NCBI GenBank assembly: GCA_945787155.1
Contig: CALZHD010000011.1
Location: 1-51,621 of the forward strand
DNA length: 51,621 nt
DNA from: an uncultured Gammaproteobacteria bacterium
GTDB lineage: Bacteria; Pseudomonadota; Gammaproteobacteria; SZUA-140
Direction of reading: 5' to 3'
Shown: positions 44,326 through 51,621 of the stretch, in pieces
Layout: every line of letters begins with the position of its first letter
Numbering within the stretch: position 1 is the stretch's first letter
Notes under the pieces: generated by a model
Database searches by the model: none
Told to the model about the DNA's origin: nothing
Seen by the model: only the letters and a program-made list of their open reading frames with translations
Position numbers and translations under genes: made by a program

Positions 44326-45759
44326 ATGGAATGGGAAATCGTCATCGGGCTGGAGATTCACACCCAGCTGGCCACTAAAAGCAAGATCTTTTCCGGCGCC
44401 TCGACCGCCTATGGTGCGGCACCCAATACCCAGGCGTGCGCCGTTGATCTGGGCCTGCCGGGAGTGTTGCCGGTATTAAACAGGGAAGCGGTACGGATGG
44501 CGGCCAAGTTTGGCCTGGCGGTGGGGGCGCGGGTCTCGCCACGTTCGGTCTTTGCCCGTAAAAACTACTTTTATCCCGATCTTCCCAAAGGCTATCAGAT
44601 CAGCCAGTTTGAGCTGCCGGTGGTTGAAGGTGGCCAGCTGGAGATTCAGGTTGAGGGTGAGGCCGCGCGGGTGATCGGCATCACTCGTGCCCATCTGGAA
44701 GAAGATGCGGGCAAATCGCTGCATGAAGACTTCCATGGCTCGACCGGGGTGGACCTCAATCGCGCCGGCACGCCGCTGCTGGAGATTGTCTCCGAACCCG
44801 ATATGCGCAGCGCCAAAGAGGCGGTCGCTTACATGAAGAAGATCCACTCACTGGTGCAGTATCTGGAGATCTGCGACGGTAATATGCAGGAGGGCTCGTT
44901 CCGTTGTGATGCTAATGTCTCGATCCGCCCCAAGGGTCAGGAGGCACTGGGAACGCGTTCCGAGCTGAAAAATCTCAACTCGTTCCGTTTTGTCGAGCGC
45001 GCGATCAACTTTGAGGTCGAGCGTCAGATCGATGTGATCGAAGGGGGGGGCAAGGTGGTGCAGGAGACGCGCCTCTATGATTCCGATAAAGATGAGACCC
45101 GTTCGATGCGCTCCAAGGAAGAGGCGTTTGATTACCGCTATTTTCCTGATCCGGATCTATTACCGCTGGAACTCGATGAGGCCTATATCGAGGCAGTACG
45201 CAAGACGCTGCCGGAGCTGCCCGATGAAAAGAAGGCGCGTTTTATCAGTGAGTTTGGTCTGGCCGAGTATGAAGCAGGTGTATTGACCGCGAGCCGCGAA
45301 CTGGCCGATTACTTTGAGGTGGCCGCCAGGATTGCGGGTGATGATGCCAAACGCACCGCTAACTGGGTGATGGGGGATCTGCTGGGTGCGCTGAATAAAG
45401 AGGGTAAAGAAATTGGCGAGAGCCCTGTTTCTGCCGAATTACTGGGGGGGATGTTGCAGCGCATCAATGACAATACCATCTCCGGTAAGATCGCAAAACA
45501 GGTGTTTGAGTGCATGTGGAACGGTGAGGGTGATGCGGATACCGTCATTGAGCAGAAAGGGCTTAAGCAGGTGACCGATAGCGGCGCGATCGAGAAAATT
45601 ATCGACGAGATCATTGCAAATAATCCGCAACAGCTTGAGCAATACCGCGCGGGTAAAGATAAATTGTTTGGTTTTTTTGTGGGGCAGGTGATGAAAGAGA
45701 CTGAGGGAAAAGCCAATCCGGCGCAAGTCAATGCACTGCTGAAACAGAAGCTGGCTTGA
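44326..45759 (+). CDS. gatB: Asp-tRNA(Asn)/Glu-tRNA(Gln) amidotransferase subunit GatB
   Basis: The kinase/transamidase subunit that phosphorylates and amidates the mischarged amino acid on tRNA. The 477-residue protein begins [14 protein letters not shown] and contains the [12 protein letters not shown] family motif. The C-terminal ~150 residues are the helical YqeY-like tRNA-binding tail, ending NALLKQKLA. The indirect pathway implies that glutaminyl- or asparaginyl-tRNA is at least partly made by amidation. Confidence 0.98.
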   Translation: MEWEIVIGLEIHTQLATKSKIFSGASTAYGAAPNTQACAVDLGLPGVLPVLNREAVRMAAKFGLAVGARVSPRSVFARKNYFYPDLPKGYQISQFELPVVEGGQLEIQVEGEAARVIGITRAHLEEDAGKSLHEDFHGSTGVDLNRAGTPLLEIVSEPDMRSAKEAVAYMKKIHSLVQYLEICDGNMQEGSFRCDANVSIRPKGQEALGTRSELKNLNSFRFVERAINFEVERQIDVIEGGGKVVQETRLYDSDKDETRSMRSKEEAFDYRYFPDPDLLPLELDEAYIEAVRKTLPELPDEKKARFISEFGLAEYEAGVLTASRELADYFEVAARIAGDDAKRTANWVMGDLLGALNKEGKEIGESPVSAELLGGMLQRINDNTISGKIAKQVFECMWNGEGDADTVIEQKGLKQVTDSGAIEKIIDEIIANNPQQLEQYRAGKDKLFGFFVGQVMKETEGKANPAQVNALLKQKLA

Positions 45760-45821
45760 GCCCGCTTTTTATGTTTTTAGACGCTGCTTACTGGGAGATG
45801 GCGGCTACGCGTTTGATGCCT

Positions 45822-45853
45822 TACCTGTCAGCGGGGTGATTTCGCGACAGGTA
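45822..45853 (+). other. Possible stem-loop in the gatB downstream spacer
   Basis: TACCTGTC and GACAGGTA form a perfect 8-bp stem around a 16-nt loop, about 60 bp after gatB. A T-rich stretch begins ~10 bp later, so it could be a weak terminator. The rest of the 296-bp gap to the next gene shows no gene. Confidence 0.35.
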
Positions 45854-46055
45854 TCTCGGTTTATGTATTTATTTTTTTGTACTGTTTGCCGTTAAAGTTT
45901 TTGTAAGATGCTGTCATTAATCACTTTATGAGCGTGTTCATCTGGTGAGTGGGTTCGCTTTTTCAGGTCGAGTGCTAGAGCTCCTTCCAGCATGAAGATT
46001 ACCTGGAGAATTATATTTCATCGTCATAAGTGTTTGAAATTAAAACGATAATTTA

Positions 46056-47480
46056 ATGATTACGAAAATAGCGAGTACAATTTGTCTCTTGCTGGTATGT
46101 CTGTTGTCTGCAACATGGTTGCGAGCAGAGACGTCGCCAGCTCTCGCCAAAGAGCTCAGGCAGCTTGACGAGCGTTATCGCGCGCTATCATCTGAACTCT
46201 ATCAAAACTATGTTGACCCTGAGGGGGGTGGCATGGGGGCGGTGAGCGGCCCGATGCGTCTTGAGACGCTGGGTGGTCCGATACAGTTTGAAATCAAGGT
46301 GCGTAAATACTTGGAGGGTGAAGAGCCAATCAAGGCGATTGCGGAAATCTTCCAGAATAAAGAGCTGGTGCTGAAGAAAGTGAGGCGGGGTGCCATTATG
46401 AGCTTTATCCAGCTGATGCTGGATCACAATGAGTGGCAGATGGCGAATGAGCTTTATGAGCATGTGAAAAAAACAGGGCTTGAATTCCAGGCGACTAACA
46501 CGGCCTATATGTTTGCCAAGTTTCATTTTCGGCGTAACGAATGGAAGCTGTGTCTTTCCGCACTTCAACAAATTTCGAAGAAAAAAGTCTCAGCTGCCCA
46601 TATGGATTTTTATAATCTGATGTATGGCGTATCGTTACAACAAGAGGGGCGTTATGCAAAAGCGATTGAGTATTATCGTCTGATTACCCCTGCATCAGAG
46701 TATCAACTATATGCCACGTTGAATGAGATGGCATCTCAGTTGAGTCAGGATGGGGCGTTAGAGCAAGCTAAACAATTACAAACCCATGTCACTAATGAAG
46801 CGTTGCCGATGCCAAATGAGATGCGGGATTATCTCGCATTGATGGCAGGTTACCACTTTCTGGAACATGAGGATTATCCTGCTGCCAGAGGGGCGTTTGG
46901 GCGGATATCAGTAAAGAGTCGTTACTTCAATCGTGCATTATTGGGGGTTGCTTATGCAGCGACCAAACAGGGGTTATATGCACGCGCGCTTAATTATACG
47001 TCGATGTTGAGAACGAAGAAGTCGACTGACCTCGCAGTGGATGAGTCTTATTTGCTGGCAGCGTATGTTTTAGCGAAGGGTCGACATTTGCAAGCAGCAT
47101 CAGCGGCCTATAGTGATGCGATGGACTATTACGTTGAGCGCATTAAAAATGTCGATAATTTTCTCAATATGAAGCTTGAGAGCGAATCAGTTTTTGGTCT
47201 CGCCAGCGACATCAATTTGATACGTGAATTTCCAGAAGCGCGTTCGCTATTCGATAACATGAAGAACCTTGGCGTGTTTCTGGTTCGTAGCGATCAGTTT
47301 GCAAAGGATCGCGATTTTTATCAACGAATTCGAGCGCTCTATACCGATTATACCGTTATCGTTGAAGAGATGGTGAAGGCCTATATGATTGAGCGGCGGC
47401 AGTACCTGGAAAGTTATCTAAGTCAGTCACGTTTTGGACTGGTACAGATGCATGATACGGATGTCAAACGTGACGATTGA
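46056..47480 (+). CDS. Periplasmic TPR-like helical-repeat protein
   Basis: A 474-residue exported protein of no family I can name. The signal peptide is MITKIASTICLLLVCLLSA with cleavage likely after LRA (about residue 25). The mature part is helical, with degenerate tetratricopeptide-like units (for example QQEGRYAKAIEYYRLI and KQGLYARALNYTSML), suggesting protein-protein contacts. It begins a run of exported TPR proteins and overlaps the next gene by about 20 bp, so the cluster is probably one transcript ending in the TolQ-like gene. Confidence 0.75.
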   Translation: MITKIASTICLLLVCLLSATWLRAETSPALAKELRQLDERYRALSSELYQNYVDPEGGGMGAVSGPMRLETLGGPIQFEIKVRKYLEGEEPIKAIAEIFQNKELVLKKVRRGAIMSFIQLMLDHNEWQMANELYEHVKKTGLEFQATNTAYMFAKFHFRRNEWKLCLSALQQISKKKVSAAHMDFYNLMYGVSLQQEGRYAKAIEYYRLITPASEYQLYATLNEMASQLSQDGALEQAKQLQTHVTNEALPMPNEMRDYLALMAGYHFLEHEDYPAARGAFGRISVKSRYFNRALLGVAYAATKQGLYARALNYTSMLRTKKSTDLAVDESYLLAAYVLAKGRHLQAASAAYSDAMDYYVERIKNVDNFLNMKLESESVFGLASDINLIREFPEARSLFDNMKNLGVFLVRSDQFAKDRDFYQRIRALYTDYTVIVEEMVKAYMIERRQYLESYLSQSRFGLVQMHDTDVKRDD

Positions 47481-50274
47481 TACCACAAAAATCATCATGC
47501 TGACCCTGTGCTGCGCCTTGTTGACAGGGTGTAGTCTGAAGCAGCGTGAGCTGACAGTGGCTGATATTGAGCGGCAGAGCAAAGTTAAACAGCTGCCGGT
47601 AGCGGAGAAGAAGGCCGCAGAGGAGCAAGTTAAGGTCGATATCTATCAGGCTTATACCTCTTATGTGCAGCAGGTTGAACAGGGTGATTACTTTCGCTCG
47701 ATCGCGATTAGTCGTCTTGCTGACCTGGAACTTGAAGCAGAGTTGGGAAAAATTACTGTTGAAGATGATCCTCTGAGCGAAGCACAGATAGCGGCGAAAA
47801 GAGAAAAACAAAACGGAACCAGGTTAGAGCGGACCTTGCAGTTGCTGGAAATGTCATTGCGCGATCATCCTGACAGCAGCAGTAACGATGAAGTGTTGTA
47901 CCGTGTGGCGATGATATCAAGCCAATTGGGCCAGCATGAAAAATCGGTAGATGCGCTTGACCAGCTTATTCAGAAACACCCCGGTTCACGTTTTTATCTA
48001 GAAGCGCAGTTTCGCATGGCAGAAGATTCCTTTGTGGTAGGGGATTATGAAGATGCGGCGTTACGCTATAGTGCAGTGATCGATACACCCGAAAATTTGG
48101 TGTTTTTTGAAAAGGCTTATTTTAAACGGGGCTGGTCAAAGTTTAAATTACAGGAGTATCACGCCGCAGTAGATGACCTGATGGTGGCGGCCGCATATCG
48201 TGATAGTACGCGTGATGGCAATATAGAGGAGGACGAACATTTTAGTGCTTATTTTTATGCCATGGCACTCAATTTTTCGTATCTTGAGGATCATCGTGCG
48301 CTGGCAGATTACTTTCGAAAAACTCGCTCATCTCACTTTGCCTATCATATTTATGCTGAGCTATCAGATATCTATCTAGCGCAGAAACGTTATACCGATG
48401 TGGTCGCTGTATTGAAGCGGTTTGTCACTCACCATTCTGGCTCACGTTATCTACCGCAGATGGAATTTCGTGTGGTCACCACATGGGAGCGTAGTGGTTT
48501 TTTTGATAATTTTTATGCGGCAGCAGATAGTTTTTATAAGCGCTATCACCCCGGTGCTCGCTACTGGAAAGGGAAGCAGCGCTCCATGTTGAATCAGATC
48601 AGACCGCTGTTGCGTGACAATATCCTTTCAATAGCCAGCTATTACCACAATCAGTATCAGTCAACTTCTACAGACAAATCATTTGAGTTGGCGAGTCAAT
48701 GGTATGAGCGTTATCTGGCGCACTATGCGGAGAGTGCGATGGAAGATAAGGTGTATTATGCCTATGCAGATCTACTTGCTGAAGAGGAGCGTTATGAGAA
48801 GGCCATTGGCTATTATGAGCGTGTTGCCTATAGTCTTGGTGATATTGTTGATCAACGTGCCGCATACGCCACCATAGTATTGTCAGAACGCTTATATTCG
48901 AGAGACACCGGGAATAAAGCGTCGTGGCGGACCCGATACATCAAGTATGCACTGCTCTTCAGGCGAACCTACCCGGATGATATGCGTTCCGCCAGGATTA
49001 TTTTACGTGCCGCCGAGATGGCATTTGCAGGTGAACAATATCGGCAGGCGGTCAATATTGCCAGTCTGCTGGATAATGTCGACAGTAGAGATCTTCGCTT
49101 TGAGGTCGGTCAGATCAAGGCGGAGTCCTTTTTTAATCTCTCCAAATTCGGTAAGGCTGAAGTGACTTTTCTCTATTTGAGTCGTTCGTTGGCCGGCGGC
49201 GATCCAAGAAAGAGAAAGCTGGAAGATCGACTGGCATTAACCCTTTATAAACAGGCTGAGCTGGAGCGCGCCGCGGGTAATGATGTCGCTGCGAGAAAGA
49301 AATTCGAGCGTATTGCCGCGCTTGCCGGGAAATCTGAGATTGCCCCCAAAGGGCTTTATGATGCAATTACACTGGCAATGTCGAGTGAATCGTGGTTGGA
49401 GGTGATTAAATACGGTGGCCGTTTCCGCAGTCAATATCCTCAGCATGAACATCGAGATGATGTCACTAAGCTATTGTCAGTGGCCTATATAAATGCAAAG
49501 CAGCATGCTAATGCTGCGCAGATGCTCGAAGAAGTCTACGACATTGAGCAGGATAGCGAAGTGAAGATGGCAGCGTTGTGGCAATCGGCGGAGTTGTATG
49601 AGTCATTGAATGATATTCCGACTGCAGTCAGAATCTATCAGCGTTATGTTGAAAATCATCAGGAACCGTTTCCACAGTATATGGAGGCTCTGAATAAACT
49701 GACTATCATGAGTGATGCAATGGGCGACACTCGTCGTGGAGATATCTGGGCTGGTAAGGTTCGCAAGGCAGATCATCAAATTAACGCAGCGGTAAAGACA
49801 GACCGTACCAATCATATTGCTGCAGTCGCTACGGTTCGTCTGGGCCGGGAGAAAAAGGCAGCGTTTGATAGACTTAAGATCGGTCAGCCGCTTAAGGTTC
49901 ATCTGAAGAAGAAAAAGGATGCGATGGATTGGGCGCGCAAGCTATTCACTACCGCTTATGAGTATCGTAGTCCTGAAGTGATGTCGGAATCATTATTTTC
50001 GATTGCCGAAATGTACTATGGGTTCAGTCAGGATGTATTGAGTTCAGCACGCCCCCATGAGCTTAATGAAGATGAGATGGAGCAGTATGAGATTGGGCTT
50101 GAGGATCTCGCCTTTCCAGTTGAGGAGAAGGCGATTGAGATCTATGAGTCGAACCTGGCTCACCTTAATCAAGGTGTCTTTAATGACTGGACAAAAAAGA
50201 GTTTCATTCGACTAAAAAAGATCTTTCCAGCGCGTTATGCAAGACAAGTTAAGGTGGATACATATGTGGAGTAA
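47461..50274 (+). CDS. Large TPR lipoprotein
   Basis: A 937-residue lipoprotein. From the ATG at 47461 the signal peptide ends in the lipobox LLTGC24. An in-frame start 27 bp earlier would give a longer, charged pre-sequence and is less likely. The mature chain consists of many tetratricopeptide-like helices, such as GQHEKSVDALDQLIQKHPGS and EERYEKAIGYYERVAYS. Large exported TPR proteins next to TolQ/ExbB-type motors occur in motility and envelope-energised systems such as the Myxococcus gliding machinery; the link here is by context only. It overlaps the preceding gene and the following lipoprotein gene. Confidence 0.8.
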   Translation: MSNVTIDTTKIIMLTLCCALLTGCSLKQRELTVADIERQSKVKQLPVAEKKAAEEQVKVDIYQAYTSYVQQVEQGDYFRSIAISRLADLELEAELGKITVEDDPLSEAQIAAKREKQNGTRLERTLQLLEMSLRDHPDSSSNDEVLYRVAMISSQLGQHEKSVDALDQLIQKHPGSRFYLEAQFRMAEDSFVVGDYEDAALRYSAVIDTPENLVFFEKAYFKRGWSKFKLQEYHAAVDDLMVAAAYRDSTRDGNIEEDEHFSAYFYAMALNFSYLEDHRALADYFRKTRSSHFAYHIYAELSDIYLAQKRYTDVVAVLKRFVTHHSGSRYLPQMEFRVVTTWERSGFFDNFYAAADSFYKRYHPGARYWKGKQRSMLNQIRPLLRDNILSIASYYHNQYQSTSTDKSFELASQWYERYLAHYAESAMEDKVYYAYADLLAEEERYEKAIGYYERVAYSLGDIVDQRAAYATIVLSERLYSRDTGNKASWRTRYIKYALLFRRTYPDDMRSARIILRAAEMAFAGEQYRQAVNIASLLDNVDSRDLRFEVGQIKAESFFNLSKFGKAEVTFLYLSRSLAGGDPRKRKLEDRLALTLYKQAELERAAGNDVAARKKFERIAALAGKSEIAPKGLYDAITLAMSSESWLEVIKYGGRFRSQYPQHEHRDDVTKLLSVAYINAKQHANAAQMLEEVYDIEQDSEVKMAALWQSAELYESLNDIPTAVRIYQRYVENHQEPFPQYMEALNKLTIMSDAMGDTRRGDIWAGKVRKADHQINAAVKTDRTNHIAAVATVRLGREKKAAFDRLKIGQPLKVHLKKKKDAMDWARKLFTTAYEYRSPEVMSESLFSIAEMYYGFSQDVLSSARPHELNEDEMEQYEIGLEDLAFPVEEKAIEIYESNLAHLNQGVFNDWTKKSFIRLKKIFPARYARQVKVDTYVE

Positions 50275-50854
50275 CTACCTGATAATGATCATCGTGCTGT
50301 TACTGGCAGGCTGTGCTGGGACATCGCAAAATATTGATAAGGATATGCAGCAGCCAGGTGTTGCAGCCGAAACTGCTGAACCAGATATGGAAGCGGTGAT
50401 TGCCGCGCTTAACGATGGTAAACCGAATGTGGCCGAAGCGTTGTTGCACGGACTTGTCCAGCGTAATCCGCAGGCTGCGATGCCATGGGTTAATCTGGGC
50501 CTGATTAGTTTTCGGCGTGGGGAGTTGGATCGTGCACAGCAGGCGGCGGAGAGAGCGCTTGAATTGCAGCCTCAGACAGCCGTTGCCGATTACCTGTTAG
50601 GTCTGATCGCACATCAAAAGAATGATGCGCCACAGGCTCTGAAACATTATCTTGCGACCCTTGGAAAAGATCAGCAGCATGCCCATACACATTACAATCT
50701 AGCGCTGTTATATGATACCTATTTTCAGGATATCGAGAAGGCGGTGCATCACTATCGCCGCTATCTTGAGCTGATTACTGATGAAGATAAAGCGACATTG
50801 GCATGGCTTGGTGAACTTGAGTCTCAACTGGGTTCGGGTGAGGTGAGTGAATGA
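50264..50854 (+). CDS. TPR lipoprotein
   Basis: A 196-residue lipoprotein with lipobox LLLAGC17. Three or more tetratricopeptide repeats follow, including NPQAAMPWVNLGLISFRRG and HAHTHYNLALLYDTYF. The ATG at 50264 has AAGGTGG six bases upstream; an earlier in-frame ATG at 50237 would place charged residues before the signal peptide and is rejected. The gene overlaps the end of the preceding gene by 11 bp and its stop overlaps the next start as ATGA. PilF-like lipoproteins have a similar layout, but neighbours argue for the TolQ-type cluster. Confidence 0.8.
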   Translation: MWSNYLIMIIVLLLAGCAGTSQNIDKDMQQPGVAAETAEPDMEAVIAALNDGKPNVAEALLHGLVQRNPQAAMPWVNLGLISFRRGELDRAQQAAERALELQPQTAVADYLLGLIAHQKNDAPQALKHYLATLGKDQQHAHTHYNLALLYDTYFQDIEKAVHHYRRYLELITDEDKATLAWLGELESQLGSGEVSE

Positions 50855-51174
50855 TAATTAATGAACATATTCGTTGGGTTTTTATTATCATGATGGTGCT
50901 GATGGCTTTTGCTGTTAATGCGGAAGAGTCGAAGACGCGGCTCAGTAGTGCAGAGATTACAGCAGTGATCGAGGATGACGATGTCATCAATCTTGATGGG
51001 GTTCAGATCAGGGGTAACAAGGAATTACCACAGATCCTCTATATTGTGCCGTGGCAGGAGGTTGAAACAAGCCACCGAGTTCAAGAGCAGGATATCATTC
51101 TTCATAGTCTGTTAGAGCGGCGAATCAAGCCAGTAATGCCTGAGGTAAATGAGGAAAGTTCAGTGCCTCAGTAG
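50851..51174 (+). CDS. Small exported protein of the TPR/TolQ cluster
   Basis: A 107-residue protein with an N-terminal hydrophobic segment (about residues 8-23) ending FAVNAEE, so probably a cleaved signal peptide. The short mature part carries the segment RGNKELPQILYIVPWQEVE and is otherwise acidic. I do not recognise a named family. Its start overlaps the stop of the preceding TPR lipoprotein gene (ATGA), showing translational coupling. It is probably a periplasmic accessory factor of the same machine. Confidence 0.6.
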   Translation: MIINEHIRWVFIIMMVLMAFAVNAEESKTRLSSAEITAVIEDDDVINLDGVQIRGNKELPQILYIVPWQEVETSHRVQEQDIILHSLLERRIKPVMPEVNEESSVPQ

Positions 51175-51435
51175 TATTTTTTTGCTCATAGGACAACAAT
51201 CGTTGTTATTCCAGAGTTTTATTTCAGGAGCCTTGTGAATGGTCGATATAAAAAACAGATTACGACGCTGTGGAATGAGAACGTTAACCTGAAACAGAAT
51301 TTATGATAGTGAAGTGGTTATGGGCGTGACTACTTTTCGATTTGGTTTTTTCAGATTAGAATGTGCCCAGATGTATAAAGTGTGAACCTGATGTTGCTTG
51401 TGTACATATCAGAGCGCAGGATCGAATGACGTCGT

Positions 51436-51458
51436 ATCACCGTGATGGTGATGTTTTT
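51436..51458 (+). other. Weak hairpin in the 51175-51508 spacer
   Basis: ATCACC and GGTGAT pair around GTGAT and are followed by GTTTTT, 50 bp before the TolQ-like gene. It may be a weak terminator or attenuator. Nothing else recognisable was seen in this 334-bp gap. Confidence 0.35.
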
Positions 51459-51508
51459 ACCCGGTAATTTTTTCAAGATATTCACGCATATTTGTTAAGG
51501 AGTGTGTC

Positions 51509-51621
51509 ATGGAGGTTGTAAGTTTCTTTCAGACAGGTGGGCCGTTCATGTATCCCATCCTCGCTGTGCTGGCGCTGGGTATTGCGATTGCGCTGGAGCG
51601 CTACCTTTATCTCAGTTCGAC
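51509..51621 (+). CDS. MotA/TolQ/ExbB proton-channel family protein (N-terminal fragment)
   Basis: The first 37 codons are present before the window ends. The sequence starts MEVVSFFQTGGPFMYPILAV and continues into a hydrophobic helix ending LERYLYL. This FxxGGxxMYPIL...ALERxxxL pattern is the N-terminus of MotA/TolQ/ExbB proteins, which form the proton-driven stator with an ExbD/TolR-type partner. An AAGGAG site lies nine bases before the ATG. Its location after exported TPR proteins suggests it energises that machinery. Confidence 0.85.
   Translation, partial: MEVVSFFQTGGPFMYPILAVLALGIAIALERYLYLSS

Noticed and set aside
43444-44361. About 300-codon open frame opposite gatA
   Set aside because: It is a shadow of gatA; the composition is arginine/histidine-rich without any domain, and there is no ribosome-binding site.
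45822-45853. Classical terminator after gatB
   Set aside because: The stem is good but the loop is long and the T-rich stretch is about 10 bp away, so it is listed only as a possible stem-loop.

Overview
The window looks like a chromosomal segment of a gammaproteobacterium. Supporting features are the rpsU-yqeY-dnaG-rpoD order, an mreBCD-mrdA-rodA-mltB-rlpA-dacA-dat-ybeD-lipB-lipA cell-wall/lipoate block divergent from gatCAB, a complete moaACDE set and a NikR. The exact lineage cannot be read from sequence alone; a deep-branching, environmental (Chromatiales/Thiotrichales-like) organism is an inference. No rRNA, tRNA, CRISPR array, transposase or phage gene was seen.

Layout. 1-2693 (minus): the macromolecular-synthesis operon rpsU, yqeY, dnaG and the first codons of rpoD. 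2839-7495: molybdenum-cofactor genes (moeB-like, minus; moaA, moaC, moaD, moaE, plus) around a kelch protein and a structured moaA leader. 7706-8809: nikR and a histidine phosphatase. 9191-21034: an AT-richer accessory block of envelope genes. It holds a secreted protein with its own strong promoter and terminator, two tandem LolA-like proteins, and a five-gene operon. The operon encodes a ribbon-helix-helix regulator, a DUF1302-like outer-membrane protein, an MMPL/RND transporter, a second outer-membrane barrel and a TPR-beta-barrel fusion. Its promoter lies inside a perfect 28-bp palindrome. 21045-23105 (minus): an ABC-2 exporter whose ATPase carries a tryptophan-rich tail. 23253-27927: tsaD, plsY, folB, folK, a pteridine-reductase-like SDR and a MidA-type methyltransferase. 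27991-29529: a small AT-rich group including a third LolA-like protein with histidine-rich inserts. 29706-42265 (minus): CBS protein, lipA, lipB, ybeD, dat, dacA, rlpA, mltB, rodA, mrdA, mreD, mreC, mreB. 42509-45759 (plus): gatCAB. 46056-51621 (plus): periplasmic and lipoprotein TPR proteins leading into a truncated MotA/TolQ/ExbB gene.

How they work together. The 9-21 kb block has the parts expected of a cell-envelope export or lipid-trafficking route: an inner-membrane RND pump, periplasmic LolA-like carriers and outer-membrane barrels, under one dedicated regulator. It is the best candidate for an undescribed system; its substrate is unknown. The right-hand TPR/TolQ cluster looks like a proton-motive-force-driven envelope machine, cut by the window edge.

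Oddities to check first: mrdA (PBP2) is frameshifted by an apparent deletion of about 37 nt directly before its catalytic Ser-x-x-Lys motif; mreC appears to start at ATA; the large TPR gene contains an exact-period 702-bp internal duplication.
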